DNA from: Mesorhizobium qingshengii
Lineage (GTDB): Bacteria; Pseudomonadota; Alphaproteobacteria; Rhizobiales; Rhizobiaceae
DNA: 64,000 nt
Direction of reading: 5' to 3'
NCBI RefSeq assembly: GCF_900103325.1
Contig: NZ_FMXM01000017.1
Location: 62,001-126,000, forward strand
Part shown: positions 11,501 through 20,511 of the stretch, piece by piece
How the letters are laid out: every line of letters begins with the position of its first letter
Position numbering within the stretch: the stretch's first letter is position 1
Made by a program: the position numbers and the translations under genes
The notes under the pieces: generated by a model
The model's database searches: none
Seen by the model: the letters and a program-made list of their open reading frames with translations, nothing else
What the model was told of the DNA's origin: nothing

Positions 11501-14500
11501 CGGGCGAGGCCGACGAGACCATCGAGAGCCTGAACTACTATTCGCTGGGTTCGTTGCCGGGCTTGGCGGAAAACGGCATCACGCTGCAGGACAAGTTCAA
11601 CTATGCGTTGATCTTCGACCTCGATCTCGGTTCGATGGGCGGGCTGGTCGGCTCGCTCTCGGCCTTCAAGTTCAGCGTGCTGATCGGCTGGCTGAGCCCG
11701 GAGGACGGCGGCGGCCTCGCCTTCGGCATCCAGCTGCCGCAGGTCGACGGCAAGCTGGAAATCAAGATCGAGGGTGTGCTGACCATCTCGATCGAGCAAT
11801 TCAATCTCGAATACGCCACCGATGGCGAGCCCAAGATGCTGGTGCTCGGTATGCACAATTGCTTCATCGAGGTGCTGGGCCAGCGGCTGCCGCCGGACGG
11901 CACGATCAGCATCGGTCTGTTCGCGCCGACCGAGGGGGCCGACCAGATCGGCTGGATCGGCGCCTACAATCAGGGCAAGGACGGCGGTGGCGGTGGCGAC
12001 ACGCAGGAAAAACTGGCAGCGCCCGTGCCGGCCAAGATCGGCGCGGTCAGCGACGTCTTCGAACTGGTCTATCTCGGCGTCGGCCAGCGGGTCGGCCCCG
12101 ACCCGACCAAGCCGCCGGCCAATTTCGATGCCTTCCTGAAATTCATGCAGGGCGACTTCTGGGATAAGCTGAAGGACAAGAAATTCTCAGACATCTACCA
12201 CCCTGACGGCAAGTGGATCTTCGTCACCGACTTCACGCTGCTCAAGGTGCTGCAGGTCGGCTTCGTCTTCTATGACGTGACGCCGTTCTACGCGCTGTTG
12301 CTCAGGCTCACGGGCGGCGCCGGCAAGGGCGCCGAATTCGAAATCGTCTACACTAAGATTTCCGACACGATCGGCAAATTCGCCGCCGTATTCAGCCTGC
12401 CGGACAGTTTGCGCACCTTCCAGGTGGGTGCTGCTTCGCTGACGCTGCCGACGCTCAGCGTCGACGTCTACACCAATGGCGACTGGAAGGTCGATCTCGG
12501 CTTCCCGGACGGCGACAATTGGAGCGTCTGCTTCCAGGTGCAGGCGCAGGCCGGTCCGATTCCCGTGACCGGCTCCGGCGGCTTTTACATAGCCAGCCTG
12601 AGCTCGGCCACCGACCCCGACGTGTTCAAGGGTACCTACCAGAGTATCCTGGCCTTCGGCTTTGCGGCGCGGCTGGGCGTCGGCAAAGACTTCACCGCCG
12701 GGCCGCTGAAGGCAGGCGTCAGCGTCACGTTCTTCGGCATCATACAGGGCGCGGCCGGCTATCTCACCAGCGGCGGCGGCGACCTCGCCAAGAAGCCGGA
12801 CGCGCTGTCGCTGCAGGGCCAGTTCGGCATTATCGGCGAGCTCTACGGCTCGCTCGACTTCATCATCATCAAGGCCAGCGTCAATGTCCGGCTCGAAGCC
12901 TCGATCGGCATCATCCTGGCGCTGGAACCGCCAAGCGTGCCGGGCGGCGGTGGCGGTTCGATCCTGCTCTACATCGAGGCCTCGGTCAGCGTCAGCGTGA
13001 GGGTGGAAATCAACCTCTTCCTTTTCACCATTTCCATCAGCTTCAGCTTCAACGCCTCGTTCCGTTTCGAATGGCAGCTGGCCGGTTCCTCGCAGCAGGC
13101 CCAGATCGAAGGCTTTGCGCGGTTAAGACAGCGATTGCTCGCAAGCGCCGCGCCAAGTGTTGGCCTGTTGCCGAACCTGCCGAAGGGCCTGCCGATCCTG
13201 TTCCTGCCGGAGCTGACGGTGGTGTTTCCCGACGCGACCAGCAATGGCGCGCCATGGGTCGTGACCTCGCTCGGCGTGCAGTATGACGACAACCCGTCGC
13301 AGAACCCGACCTATGCCGACTTCAAGCCGTTCGAGGCGGTGACGACGCAGCTCGCCACTTTCGCGCTGATGCACGCGCTGAACCTGCCGGCCTACAATTC
13401 CGTCGTTCAGCTCGAATCCGATCCGACCAGCGGCGCGCTCGGATTGAAGGACATAGACAGCGATCCGGAAGCGTTGACCGGCTGGATCGACTACCCGACG
13501 GTGCTCAGCCAGCTCGCCAATTTCAGCGCCACGCTTGCCGTGCCGGCCGGCCCTGCCAAGGTTAGCGCGAGCGTCTTTCCGATGCCGCCCTTCCTCAACC
13601 TGGCCACCACAGGGCGCACGGACGGCAATGGCAATGCGCAGGAATTTGCCTATCAGTTCGAGGCGAAGAACCCGGTCTCGCAGACCTACCTGCAGACGGT
13701 CGACACCTATTTCAATCAGTTGTTCGTCAACCAGACCTCGAACCCAAGCTCCGCCAACCCGATCGGCGGCACAACGCCTCTGTCGCAGGAGATCTTCCTC
13801 GATTACTTTAAGGGGTTGATCCGTGGCGCGGCGCACGAGCTGCTGGTCACGATGCAGAATGCCGGGCTGACCTCGTCGCCACTCGACAAGCTGTTCACGG
13901 CGGCGGTTGCAGCACCCACACCCGGCGCGCAGACCCGCTTTCAGGGTCTCGCCGGGCAAATGTCGAGTGCGTTCCGCGGCGGCGTGCGCCTGCCTTACAC
14001 CGCCGGCCTCACCGTGCCTGGCGGAACCGCGCTGAACACAACCAACCCGCTGTTTGCGCTTTTGTGGCAGGAGTTCCCCGCCGGCGGCTTCGCCGCGAAC
14101 GACAAATACTCCATTACGCTGAGCAATCCCGACGCGACACAAGATTGGCTGAGCGTCAACGCCTCGTTCTGGCTTACCAAAGACGTCCTCGGCCCCTATC
14201 TCGTCCTCACCGAAGCGTCGATAACAGCGCCAAGCAGTCCGACACCAATCGCGCTCAGCTCGACCGGGCCGCAATCCTTCGCGCTGGAGAACGCCATCGC
14301 CTGGACGCCGCCAAGCGCGGCGCCGCTCAGCCTGCGGCCGTTCGCGCCCAGCCTGGGGAAGTTGCAGGCAAACGAAGGAACATCAGCTATTCCCGTGCTG
14401 GTGAAATCGCGCCAGGCGCAAGGCGCCTATCTGCCGGATGGCACTCCGCTACCTGCCGGCGACATCACTTTCGCCACCAGCATCACGCTCACGGTCAAGC

Positions 14501-17500
14501 AGATTCCGGGTGCTGCGCAAGGCAGCATGCTGCCCGACGTCTACGCGCTGTCCGGCGCCAGCCAGGCGGACGAAGCGCTGCTCGGCAGGATCCTCGACGA
14601 TCTCAGAGGCGGCGACCGTCCGGTCGCTGCGATCCAGATCCTGTACCAGACGGCGGCGGGCGCGCCCGGCCTCGTGTCCGCCGCGGTCGACCCCGATGCG
14701 GTCTTTGCGCTGCGCACCAACACCACGACGGTCTCGCAACCGCCGCAAGGGCTGATGGGCTTTGCGCTCGGCCTGCCGGCGGGTGTCTCCGTCGGCGCCA
14801 GCACCGACATCAGCTCGGACGGCGGTTACGGCTTCCTGCAGATCATCCAGCAGGCGACGGTCACCAATGCGTCGGGCTACTATCTGCGCTTTGTCGACAA
14901 GACCGGCAATTCGCTGCCGACGGCGCTGTTCGTCAAGGGCGTCGCGCAGGTGACGATGCTGGTGACCTACAAGCCTGGCAGCGGAGCCAACCAGAACGGA
15001 TCGCCGCTCGCCATTCAGTCCTACTTCAATGCGGTCGTGCTGACTGGCACCGAGAATGGCCTCGTCTACTATGCCGAGACAGCCGATCCGTCGCTGGAGA
15101 CTCGCTATGTCAAGGTTGCCGCCGGCACGTTCGGCGTCGAGTTGACGCGCGCCGAGAGCGTCATGCAGTTGCAGGCACCTGCAGCCCTCGCCAAGGCCGG
15201 GCTGCTCGCCAAGGCGACGACTCATTCGCGCGGTGATGTCATCGCGGCGCTGCGCGCCTCCGGCGTCGCCGACGATACGGAACTCCACCAAGCCCTGGTC
15301 GCGGCGGGCGACGCGAAGGCGTCGGTCAACGCGCTCTACAGTCTCGTCACCTATCAGATCCAGGCGACGACGGGCTTCAGCTTGAGCAATCTGTCGGCGC
15401 CGATCCAGCCGCAAAAACACGACCAATCCAGCACCACCGGCACCTACCGTGTGTTCGCGCCGCTCTACAATGTCGCCACCGAAAATGCCGGTTCGGCCAC
15501 GCCCAACCGCTACGCTTCGGTCAACGACAAATTCACCCTGTCGTTCTTCGTCAACGATGCGTTCGGCAACCAGCTGCCGACGCCGGCAAGCTACAGCGAC
15601 ACCAATCTCTATTTCGATCCGATCGTGCCCGTCGACCAATGGCCGGGCATCCTGCCGACCTATGGCTTCGACGGTTCGACGGCGAATACGGTCGAGATCG
15701 TGCTGACGCCCAGCCAGGCGGCCTTCAGCGGTATGTCCGCCGACCAGAAGGCGGCGGCTCTCGCCAACTACCGCACCATAGAGGACCAGATTACCGGCCC
15801 TGGCGTCTCGTTCTATGTCGAGACCAGTCTTGCCCTGCAGGCCGACGGCAGTAGCTTTGTCAGTTTCCAGGTCTCGGCAACCGACACGAACAAGGTCACC
15901 GGCATGGTCGCCGACCTTGTCAACTGGCTGGCGGGGCTCAGCACGAACTTCCCCGGCGCCGTGACAATCTCGATGCATGTGAGAGGACCCGGCGCCTTGC
16001 CGCCGCTGTTCGAGATCGTCGTGCTGTTCGGCATTACCCGCGATGTCAATCTGATCTCGCCCTATCTGAAGGACCAGTTCGGTACGGTCTTGGTGCCGTC
16101 GGCACAGAATGTCGCGACCGGGTTCGTGCCTGCGACAGGCGGCGCCAGCGCCATATCGCAATTCGCCGCCGACTTCACCGGCGCCTTCCCGGCGCAGAAA
16201 CTCGCCATCGGCATGAACGGCGCCGAGGCATCGTCGCAGCAGCAACTGTCGAGCACGGCCCTGTCGAGCACCGGTTTGGCGCGCAAGCGGCTGAAGTCCT
16301 TGAAGCTCGCCCATGACGGTTCGGGCGGCGCACGAGCCGGTTCGCAATCGCTGTGGGCTGCGGCCGCCTCGCTGCTCGACATCTCGATCGGTGCTGCCGG
16401 AGGCGGTCCGCGGTTCCTCTCGCCAAAGCCGCTCGACAATGTGCTGAACAGCGCCAGCGTTGCCCTGCCGACGCTGTCCTCCAAGTTGCCGGCGCTGCCG
16501 GCGCAGCAGCTGTTCATCGATACTGATCTCGACCAGCTCAACCGCAGCTTCTTCCAGGCGGTCGACGAGGTGTTATCGCCTGCATCGGCAGCCATGGCCT
16601 TCGAACTTGTTTCGGACGCCTATGACGCGATCGCGCTCGGCCGTGAAACGCTGGCGCAGAAATATTCTCAGTATGAGGTGGACTGGCTGTTCGGTCCGCA
16701 ATCGCCATTCACCGGCACGACGGCCGCACTTGGCGTCGCGCAGGATGTGTTCGAACAGCAGATGCGCGCAGCGCTGATGACGGCCTATTCGGTCGACACG
16801 ATCGTGCAATACGACGTGACCTGGAACCAGTCGGTGTCGGCTGCAGCCGATGGCAACATCGAACTGTTCGGCCAGATCGAAGCGTTGCTCGCAGGAGACT
16901 ACAACTGGAGCGGCGTCAGCCTGTCGGCGACGACCAACAACCCGCACGGGCTGACCGATGGCAGCCGCGTGTTGATGATATTCCAGGCGAGTTCCGGGCA
17001 GTTGCCGGACAATGGCGTCTATGCCGTCACCGTCACCGGCGATACGACCTTCACGATAACGACCGCCGCCAGCGGCTCGGGTGCCGGCACTTTCTCGGCC
17101 ACGCAGCAGAATGCCGGGTTGTCGACCGCCCATGTCGGCATCGTGAGCACGGGCGCAAGCCCGCTTACCTTCCTCTATGGTGACCCGGATGCCGGCGCTG
17201 CGGCAGTGGTGCCGTTCGACCTGCGCTTTGCCATCACCAATCTGCAGTTCTTCCTGGCGCCGGCGGGCGCACCCGACGAGGCACGGCCCTCGATCTGGCT
17301 GCAGCTTGTCGATCCCTATCCGCAGGGCGTGCCGCATGTCGGACCGGCCGGCGTGTTGACCAAGATCCCGGTGGTGTACCGTCAGTATCCGACACCGCCG
17401 ACATTGATCAGCCAGACCTGGTCCGGCTTCACGCCGACTTCAGGCTCCGGCAATCCGATCGCCGACGGCGCCGACTGGAGCTGCCTCTATACCTACCAGG

Positions 17501-18753
17501 CTTTCCTGGTCGCGCAGGACCAGATCAACACCGCCGTCACCTACAACACCGATCTCAGTGCTGCGTCGAATACGCCACCCAACCTCCTCGGCTCTGCCGG
17601 CCCCAGCGGCCCGTTAAATCTGTTCACTGCGCTGGCGCGCACCTCGGCCGTCTATGGTGCCATCGGCCCGGTGCTGCGCAATCCGGCCGATCCGGCCTGG
17701 GCCGACGCGGTGGCCGCCTTCGCCACCGCCATTGGCGAGGTGACGGCAAACAAGGATTGGAGCCCGGGCGTCAACCTCGCCTTCGCGCAAGGGCTGGTCA
17801 ATGTCACCGACAATTATGTCGTCACCGACACGCTGCAGGCGGACGGAACGACACGCCTGATCGACCTGCAATGGCCGGCGACGCAAGGTGAATCGAGCTT
17901 CGCCAATGTCGCGCTCACCGTCACCGCTCTCGATCCGTCCAACCTGACGCCGTACCCGAACCAGCATCCGGTCCAGCCGCCGCCGGCGGACGGTCTGCAG
18001 TTCGAGGTCGACAATGCCCCGCCCGGCAATTTCGGCGTCGCGCACACGATCGAGGTCGACGCGCTCAACGTGCTGGCGGCCGAAAATGCGCTGGCATCGG
18101 TGCAGATCGAGCGCAACCTGATCATGCTTGAAGCCGCCAACAACACGGCGTGGCAAGTTGTGCCGGAGTTCGTCTACAAGACCCCGCAGGTTCGGCCGAG
18201 CCAGCCGGTGACGCCGTTCATCGACAATGCGACGCCGATCGATGTGACGACACTGCCAGGCCAGGGATCGGGCACGGCATGCCCGGCATCGCCGTCGAGC
18301 CTGTGCCAGCGCATCTACACCGTCATGGCCGCCCTGCTGGCCGACCCCGCGCAGCAAAAGTCACTGCTTGGGGCACATGCGGCGGCCAACGTTAGCAGCG
18401 GAACGACAAGGCGGGTCAAGGTCGCCTGCTCCTATCAGTTCCCCTTCCCCGCCGTTGCCGGCGGCGCCTTCGACGGTGCCTCGATAAGTCCGCTGGTTCC
18501 GATCGTACTGGCCAGATCCTTCGAGATCGACGGGCAAGAGACGGCGCAGCTTGGAGATTTCGCGACGCTGTTTGCCGAGGCGATCGCCAACTGGGCCTCC
18601 GACAACAGCATCGTCTTCGGAGACAATGCCGAGCCGGCGGGTGCGAGACTGGTCTTCGACATCACGCTTTACGCAGCGCTCAGCGGCGTCAACACGCCGG
18701 TTCTGCGCTTCAGCAACCTGCAACTGAACCTGACGGACATCGATGCGAGCTGA
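8539..18753 (+). CDS. Giant 3404-residue beta-rich protein of unknown function
   Basis: A single uninterrupted frame of 10.2 kb. The start at 8539 (MIAFKRDTSGLY) is preceded by GGGAGGTGGGGG; an upstream GTG at 8506 lacks such a site. There is no signal peptide and no transmembrane helix pattern. Composition is Gly/Ala/Thr/Asn-rich with long alternating polar and hydrophobic strands. The most extreme stretch is about residues 1437-1515, where segments such as ASVSVSVRVEINLFLFTISI alternate almost perfectly, as amphipathic beta strands do. At about residues 2797-2850 a module with NPHGLTDGSRV and LPDNGVYAVTVTGDTTFTI resembles short repeats seen in phage tail-fibre proteins. It heads an arrangement with three paralogues and a DUF6916-like gene. 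I do not recognise a named family over the full length; a structural, surface or carrier role is inference. Confidence 0.85.
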   Translation: MIAFKRDTSGLYLADTPANARVAFLFQDQSRADPTFDLTAQNWVDPGQLGYIAFFVPSATRDWAAFEAGVRKAFAANTGSQIGWFHEPLSITPVLVSVTGQGTSSPTVAESFSLTFRQSVTCQVQPDLFGLSTTVLFDDASNSLQIANSQPPATLLLTATPPAGATVTFQSQASFASLALSGPFAGTASTAFELAAADLVQFEGGMMYFSPPVDGGLVNALSYPVFRGAGGSTTPFGFNVTLDVLGPLDAARSFFQFTDPLLGSTFVTANGKPFALNTVNTGDIATASRLVFAGRPQQSPSEQRYYYLTPAGQFGLALDTGASQAAAAADETVQMLCGVTGTEFVTVTVGQTPDKLEFVPAQPAYLIAPAQDSPTNPAFLDATVTTSWAKLVSEQGTYVSQPERAPLYKQPDSSAAMLAGAAPASGLTVYLLNYFHVPSWTDAGSAPAVPLVPYAGLDFSTNPNLKATAYLDMESRALNPRRAAGFIPAPKQRSAPKAAAADSSVLAMTPQGMLAELAGKPLAWTGLQMATSAAGTLEFEAMGPSICKAVQQNQIFTVVSENPANADPLGTGQALFDFTNDKLEIGDWTFDLSPGGLSAPDRTPPIFMMKFYPGETIEQLVADTRLWSQPDTFNKTFTAAATQTYLQTLIADAKASVFPNGGTQPDTTSLYWTFYQTVTDTTFNGVLAVNCNMQLDELPTAVRAVLGGMTDPGIAGFRVHHVGIAINNTDADPLQTAPKLAQSATFALVDYEKTASKTAAAAGIDIDYGFEVEYLRALFTNSELRSFACEINLTINDLFKTGVNLDAGQSTARNADGDGNVIAIMGSYQAHGTSGDDTSSGQGVYSFVAQGEFVFNFTGDSGKANNKYLKQITLTKLQFSFDDETAATPPNADTTHISAHFAIWGDIEFNEFQVLDLFAFEKLAFSNLGIDVGFDLTIPASGQPSTSTPSLTFSPGDLRLDLGATEKRSGAASLLDLIPFKLKSFLYSGEADETIESLNYYSLGSLPGLAENGITLQDKFNYALIFDLDLGSMGGLVGSLSAFKFSVLIGWLSPEDGGGLAFGIQLPQVDGKLEIKIEGVLTISIEQFNLEYATDGEPKMLVLGMHNCFIEVLGQRLPPDGTISIGLFAPTEGADQIGWIGAYNQGKDGGGGGDTQEKLAAPVPAKIGAVSDVFELVYLGVGQRVGPDPTKPPANFDAFLKFMQGDFWDKLKDKKFSDIYHPDGKWIFVTDFTLLKVLQVGFVFYDVTPFYALLLRLTGGAGKGAEFEIVYTKISDTIGKFAAVFSLPDSLRTFQVGAASLTLPTLSVDVYTNGDWKVDLGFPDGDNWSVCFQVQAQAGPIPVTGSGGFYIASLSSATDPDVFKGTYQSILAFGFAARLGVGKDFTAGPLKAGVSVTFFGIIQGAAGYLTSGGGDLAKKPDALSLQGQFGIIGELYGSLDFIIIKASVNVRLEASIGIILALEPPSVPGGGGGSILLYIEASVSVSVRVEINLFLFTISISFSFNASFRFEWQLAGSSQQAQIEGFARLRQRLLASAAPSVGLLPNLPKGLPILFLPELTVVFPDATSNGAPWVVTSLGVQYDDNPSQNPTYADFKPFEAVTTQLATFALMHALNLPAYNSVVQLESDPTSGALGLKDIDSDPEALTGWIDYPTVLSQLANFSATLAVPAGPAKVSASVFPMPPFLNLATTGRTDGNGNAQEFAYQFEAKNPVSQTYLQTVDTYFNQLFVNQTSNPSSANPIGGTTPLSQEIFLDYFKGLIRGAAHELLVTMQNAGLTSSPLDKLFTAAVAAPTPGAQTRFQGLAGQMSSAFRGGVRLPYTAGLTVPGGTALNTTNPLFALLWQEFPAGGFAANDKYSITLSNPDATQDWLSVNASFWLTKDVLGPYLVLTEASITAPSSPTPIALSSTGPQSFALENAIAWTPPSAAPLSLRPFAPSLGKLQANEGTSAIPVLVKSRQAQGAYLPDGTPLPAGDITFATSITLTVKQIPGAAQGSMLPDVYALSGASQADEALLGRILDDLRGGDRPVAAIQILYQTAAGAPGLVSAAVDPDAVFALRTNTTTVSQPPQGLMGFALGLPAGVSVGASTDISSDGGYGFLQIIQQATVTNASGYYLRFVDKTGNSLPTALFVKGVAQVTMLVTYKPGSGANQNGSPLAIQSYFNAVVLTGTENGLVYYAETADPSLETRYVKVAAGTFGVELTRAESVMQLQAPAALAKAGLLAKATTHSRGDVIAALRASGVADDTELHQALVAAGDAKASVNALYSLVTYQIQATTGFSLSNLSAPIQPQKHDQSSTTGTYRVFAPLYNVATENAGSATPNRYASVNDKFTLSFFVNDAFGNQLPTPASYSDTNLYFDPIVPVDQWPGILPTYGFDGSTANTVEIVLTPSQAAFSGMSADQKAAALANYRTIEDQITGPGVSFYVETSLALQADGSSFVSFQVSATDTNKVTGMVADLVNWLAGLSTNFPGAVTISMHVRGPGALPPLFEIVVLFGITRDVNLISPYLKDQFGTVLVPSAQNVATGFVPATGGASAISQFAADFTGAFPAQKLAIGMNGAEASSQQQLSSTALSSTGLARKRLKSLKLAHDGSGGARAGSQSLWAAAASLLDISIGAAGGGPRFLSPKPLDNVLNSASVALPTLSSKLPALPAQQLFIDTDLDQLNRSFFQAVDEVLSPASAAMAFELVSDAYDAIALGRETLAQKYSQYEVDWLFGPQSPFTGTTAALGVAQDVFEQQMRAALMTAYSVDTIVQYDVTWNQSVSAAADGNIELFGQIEALLAGDYNWSGVSLSATTNNPHGLTDGSRVLMIFQASSGQLPDNGVYAVTVTGDTTFTITTAASGSGAGTFSATQQNAGLSTAHVGIVSTGASPLTFLYGDPDAGAAAVVPFDLRFAITNLQFFLAPAGAPDEARPSIWLQLVDPYPQGVPHVGPAGVLTKIPVVYRQYPTPPTLISQTWSGFTPTSGSGNPIADGADWSCLYTYQAFLVAQDQINTAVTYNTDLSAASNTPPNLLGSAGPSGPLNLFTALARTSAVYGAIGPVLRNPADPAWADAVAAFATAIGEVTANKDWSPGVNLAFAQGLVNVTDNYVVTDTLQADGTTRLIDLQWPATQGESSFANVALTVTALDPSNLTPYPNQHPVQPPPADGLQFEVDNAPPGNFGVAHTIEVDALNVLAAENALASVQIERNLIMLEAANNTAWQVVPEFVYKTPQVRPSQPVTPFIDNATPIDVTTLPGQGSGTACPASPSSLCQRIYTVMAALLADPAQQKSLLGAHAAANVSSGTTRRVKVACSYQFPFPAVAGGAFDGASISPLVPIVLARSFEIDGQETAQLGDFATLFAEAIANWASDNSIVFGDNAEPAGARLVFDITLYAALSGVNTPVLRFSNLQLNLTDIDAS

Positions 18754-18974
18754 CCGCCTCAAGGCGGGCAGTTGCGGCGGTGTCACGCGACACATGACTG
18801 GAAAGGAGGGAATTTTTCGAAACCAGAGTTCGGGCCAGACCGGCAACCGGTTCTGGGCGATCCGACTATGAAACTAGCCGAAAGAGCGACGGCACGCTTC
18901 GACCAGCAGGTCCGCCGCTCTGCAGAATATATTCAGGAATGACAGTCCGAAACCGCAAACCGCGAGGGAAATCC

Positions 18975-19685
18975 ATGGCAACGGCCCCAAAATACAACAT
19001 TATCGGCGCTAACCAATCCAATGCGAGCTGGGATGGCTCGCCGACCACGCTGGCCTACCGCGAAAGCGCGACGATGCCGCAGACGACCAATGGATCGATG
19101 GTCCTCGCCTATCAGAATACCGCTTCGCTCAACAATGCAGGCAAGCTGGCGCTGACCTCGGGCGGTTCGCAGCCAACGTTCCTGGTTGCTCCGGCACTAC
19201 TCTCGCAGCCCAGCATTCTCGTCAATAATTGGCAGGCCAACAATCTCAACGTCACCAATGTCAGCGTTGCGGCCGCGACGCCGATCTGGATCGAGGCCTT
19301 CGGTCCCGGACTGCCGGGCCAGAAGCCGGTGGCGCTTGCCATCAACACGGCGCTGACGCTGAAGCCGGGCGGCATCGCGCAGGGAACATCGACGCCCAAC
19401 TGGATGCAGCTGACGCTGGGCACGAACACCGGCCAATTGATCATCGTTGCCCTCGTCGGCGGCCCGCAGGACGCGACAGGCAACAACGCCTACGCCATCG
19501 CGCTGAACTCGCCAGCCGGCAACACCGGCCCAGGTACGGGCACGCCGGCGCCGCAGGGCTATTACGCGACGACGGGCGGCAACAACTATTCGTTCGAATT
19601 CAACTGGGGCTCCTCGGTTGTCTACGTCGCGAACATGTCGCCTTCGACGGCATCGTCCCTGACGGCGGAACTCTTGTCTCTGTGA
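18975..19685 (+). CDS. Paralogue 1 of a three-copy family of unknown function
   Basis: A 236-residue protein. The start at 18975 (MATAPKYNIIG) has a GAGGGAAA site before it; an in-frame ATG at 18939 lacks one. It shares with the two following genes a conserved order of motifs: SWDGSPTTLA, MPQTTNGSM, NNAGKLALTSGGSQPTF, NNWQANNLNVTNVS, TPNWMQL, GGPQDATGNNAYAIALN and a C-terminal GYYATTGGNNYSFEFNWGSS. There is no signal peptide. The regular Gly/Asn/Thr-rich pattern suggests an all-beta fold. Tandem triplication next to the giant gene suggests the copies are functional variants, perhaps subunits of one assembly; that is inference. Confidence 0.8.
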   Translation: MATAPKYNIIGANQSNASWDGSPTTLAYRESATMPQTTNGSMVLAYQNTASLNNAGKLALTSGGSQPTFLVAPALLSQPSILVNNWQANNLNVTNVSVAAATPIWIEAFGPGLPGQKPVALAINTALTLKPGGIAQGTSTPNWMQLTLGTNTGQLIIVALVGGPQDATGNNAYAIALNSPAGNTGPGTGTPAPQGYYATTGGNNYSFEFNWGSSVVYVANMSPSTASSLTAELLSL

Positions 19686-19693
19686 CCTGAAGC

Positions 19694-19725
19694 GTGGGAG
19701 CCGGCGGTATCAGGCCGGCTCCCAC
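19694..19725 (+). terminator. Perfect 12-bp intergenic hairpin between paralogues 1 and 2
   Basis: Inverted repeat GTGGGAGCCGGC / GCCGGCTCCCAC with an 8-base loop, 8 bases after the stop of paralogue 1. There is no following T-tract, so it is either a weak or attenuating terminator or an mRNA 3'-end stabiliser that separates expression of paralogue 1 from the downstream copies. Confidence 0.5.
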
Positions 19726-19757
19726 ATCGACGCCAACGAAAAGGAGGACAACCCGAC

Positions 19758-20453
19758 ATGAGCGACCTCGTCCCGGCGGGCACGGTGAACGCGGCCTGGA
19801 ACGGCCAGCCCCAGACTCTGGCGGTGCGCGGCAACGTGACTATGCCGCAGACGCCAAACGGCTCTCTCATCGTCGGTTACTTCAACCAGTCGCAGCAAAA
19901 CAACGCCGGCAGGCTGGCCTTGACCTCCGGCGGCAGCGATCCGACATTCGTCCCGGTTCCGGCACTGGCACGGATGATCAGCATCCTGACTGCGAACTGG
20001 CGGGCCAACAACCTGAACATCACCAATGTCAGCACCAATGCCGCGACCCCGATCCTGGTCCAGGCGTACGGCCCCGGTATCCCCGGCATGCAGCCGGGTA
20101 CGCTGACGATCGGGACGCCAGTCCAGCTGGCGATGCGGCAGGCGGTGCAGGGAACAACGACGCCCAATTGGATGCAGCTGGAATTCTCCTCGAGCACCAG
20201 CAATCTGGAGGTGGTCGCGGTCGTCGGAGGCCCGCAGGACCAGTCCGGCAACAATGCCTATGTGATAGCGCTCAATGCGTCGGGGGGCGACACCGGGCCA
20301 CCGCCTTTGCCGCCTCCGCCGGCCGGCTTTTATGCCACGGCTGGCGGCAATAAATACGCGCTGCCCTTCAATTGGGGGGCAGCGACGGTCTATGCCGTCA
20401 ATCTCTCGCCAAAGACCGCATCGCCGGTAACGGCCTTGCTGCAATCACTGTAG
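19758..20453 (+). CDS. Paralogue 2 of the three-copy family
   Basis: A 231-residue protein with a strong AAGGAGGACAA ribosome-binding site before ATG 19758. The family motifs are all present: AWNGQPQTLA, MPQTPNGSL, NNAGRLALTSGGSDPTF, NWRANNLNITNVS, TPNWMQL, GGPQDQSGNNAYVIALN and GFYATAGGNKYALPFNWG. It differs from copies 1 and 3 in a Pro-rich linker (PPPLPPPP) before the C-terminal motif and in a more divergent middle. No signal peptide. The function is unknown; its role is presumably tied to the giant protein by position. Confidence 0.8.
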   Translation: MSDLVPAGTVNAAWNGQPQTLAVRGNVTMPQTPNGSLIVGYFNQSQQNNAGRLALTSGGSDPTFVPVPALARMISILTANWRANNLNITNVSTNAATPILVQAYGPGIPGMQPGTLTIGTPVQLAMRQAVQGTTTPNWMQLEFSSSTSNLEVVAVVGGPQDQSGNNAYVIALNASGGDTGPPPLPPPPAGFYATAGGNKYALPFNWGAATVYAVNLSPKTASPVTALLQSL

Positions 20454-20511
20454 AATTGCCCTAGAAGGACTTTTCCGCCACGCTTGACGCCATCGTGGCT
20501 GCTCTCTTGAA

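Noticed and set aside
14449..16347. 632-codon minus-strand frame inside the giant gene
   Set aside because: Compositionally biased shadow; the plus frame is continuous and has a good start and conserved-looking features.
18754..18767. Short hairpin CCGCC-TCAA-GGCGG after the giant gene as terminator
   Set aside because: Five-base stem and no T-tract; likely chance.
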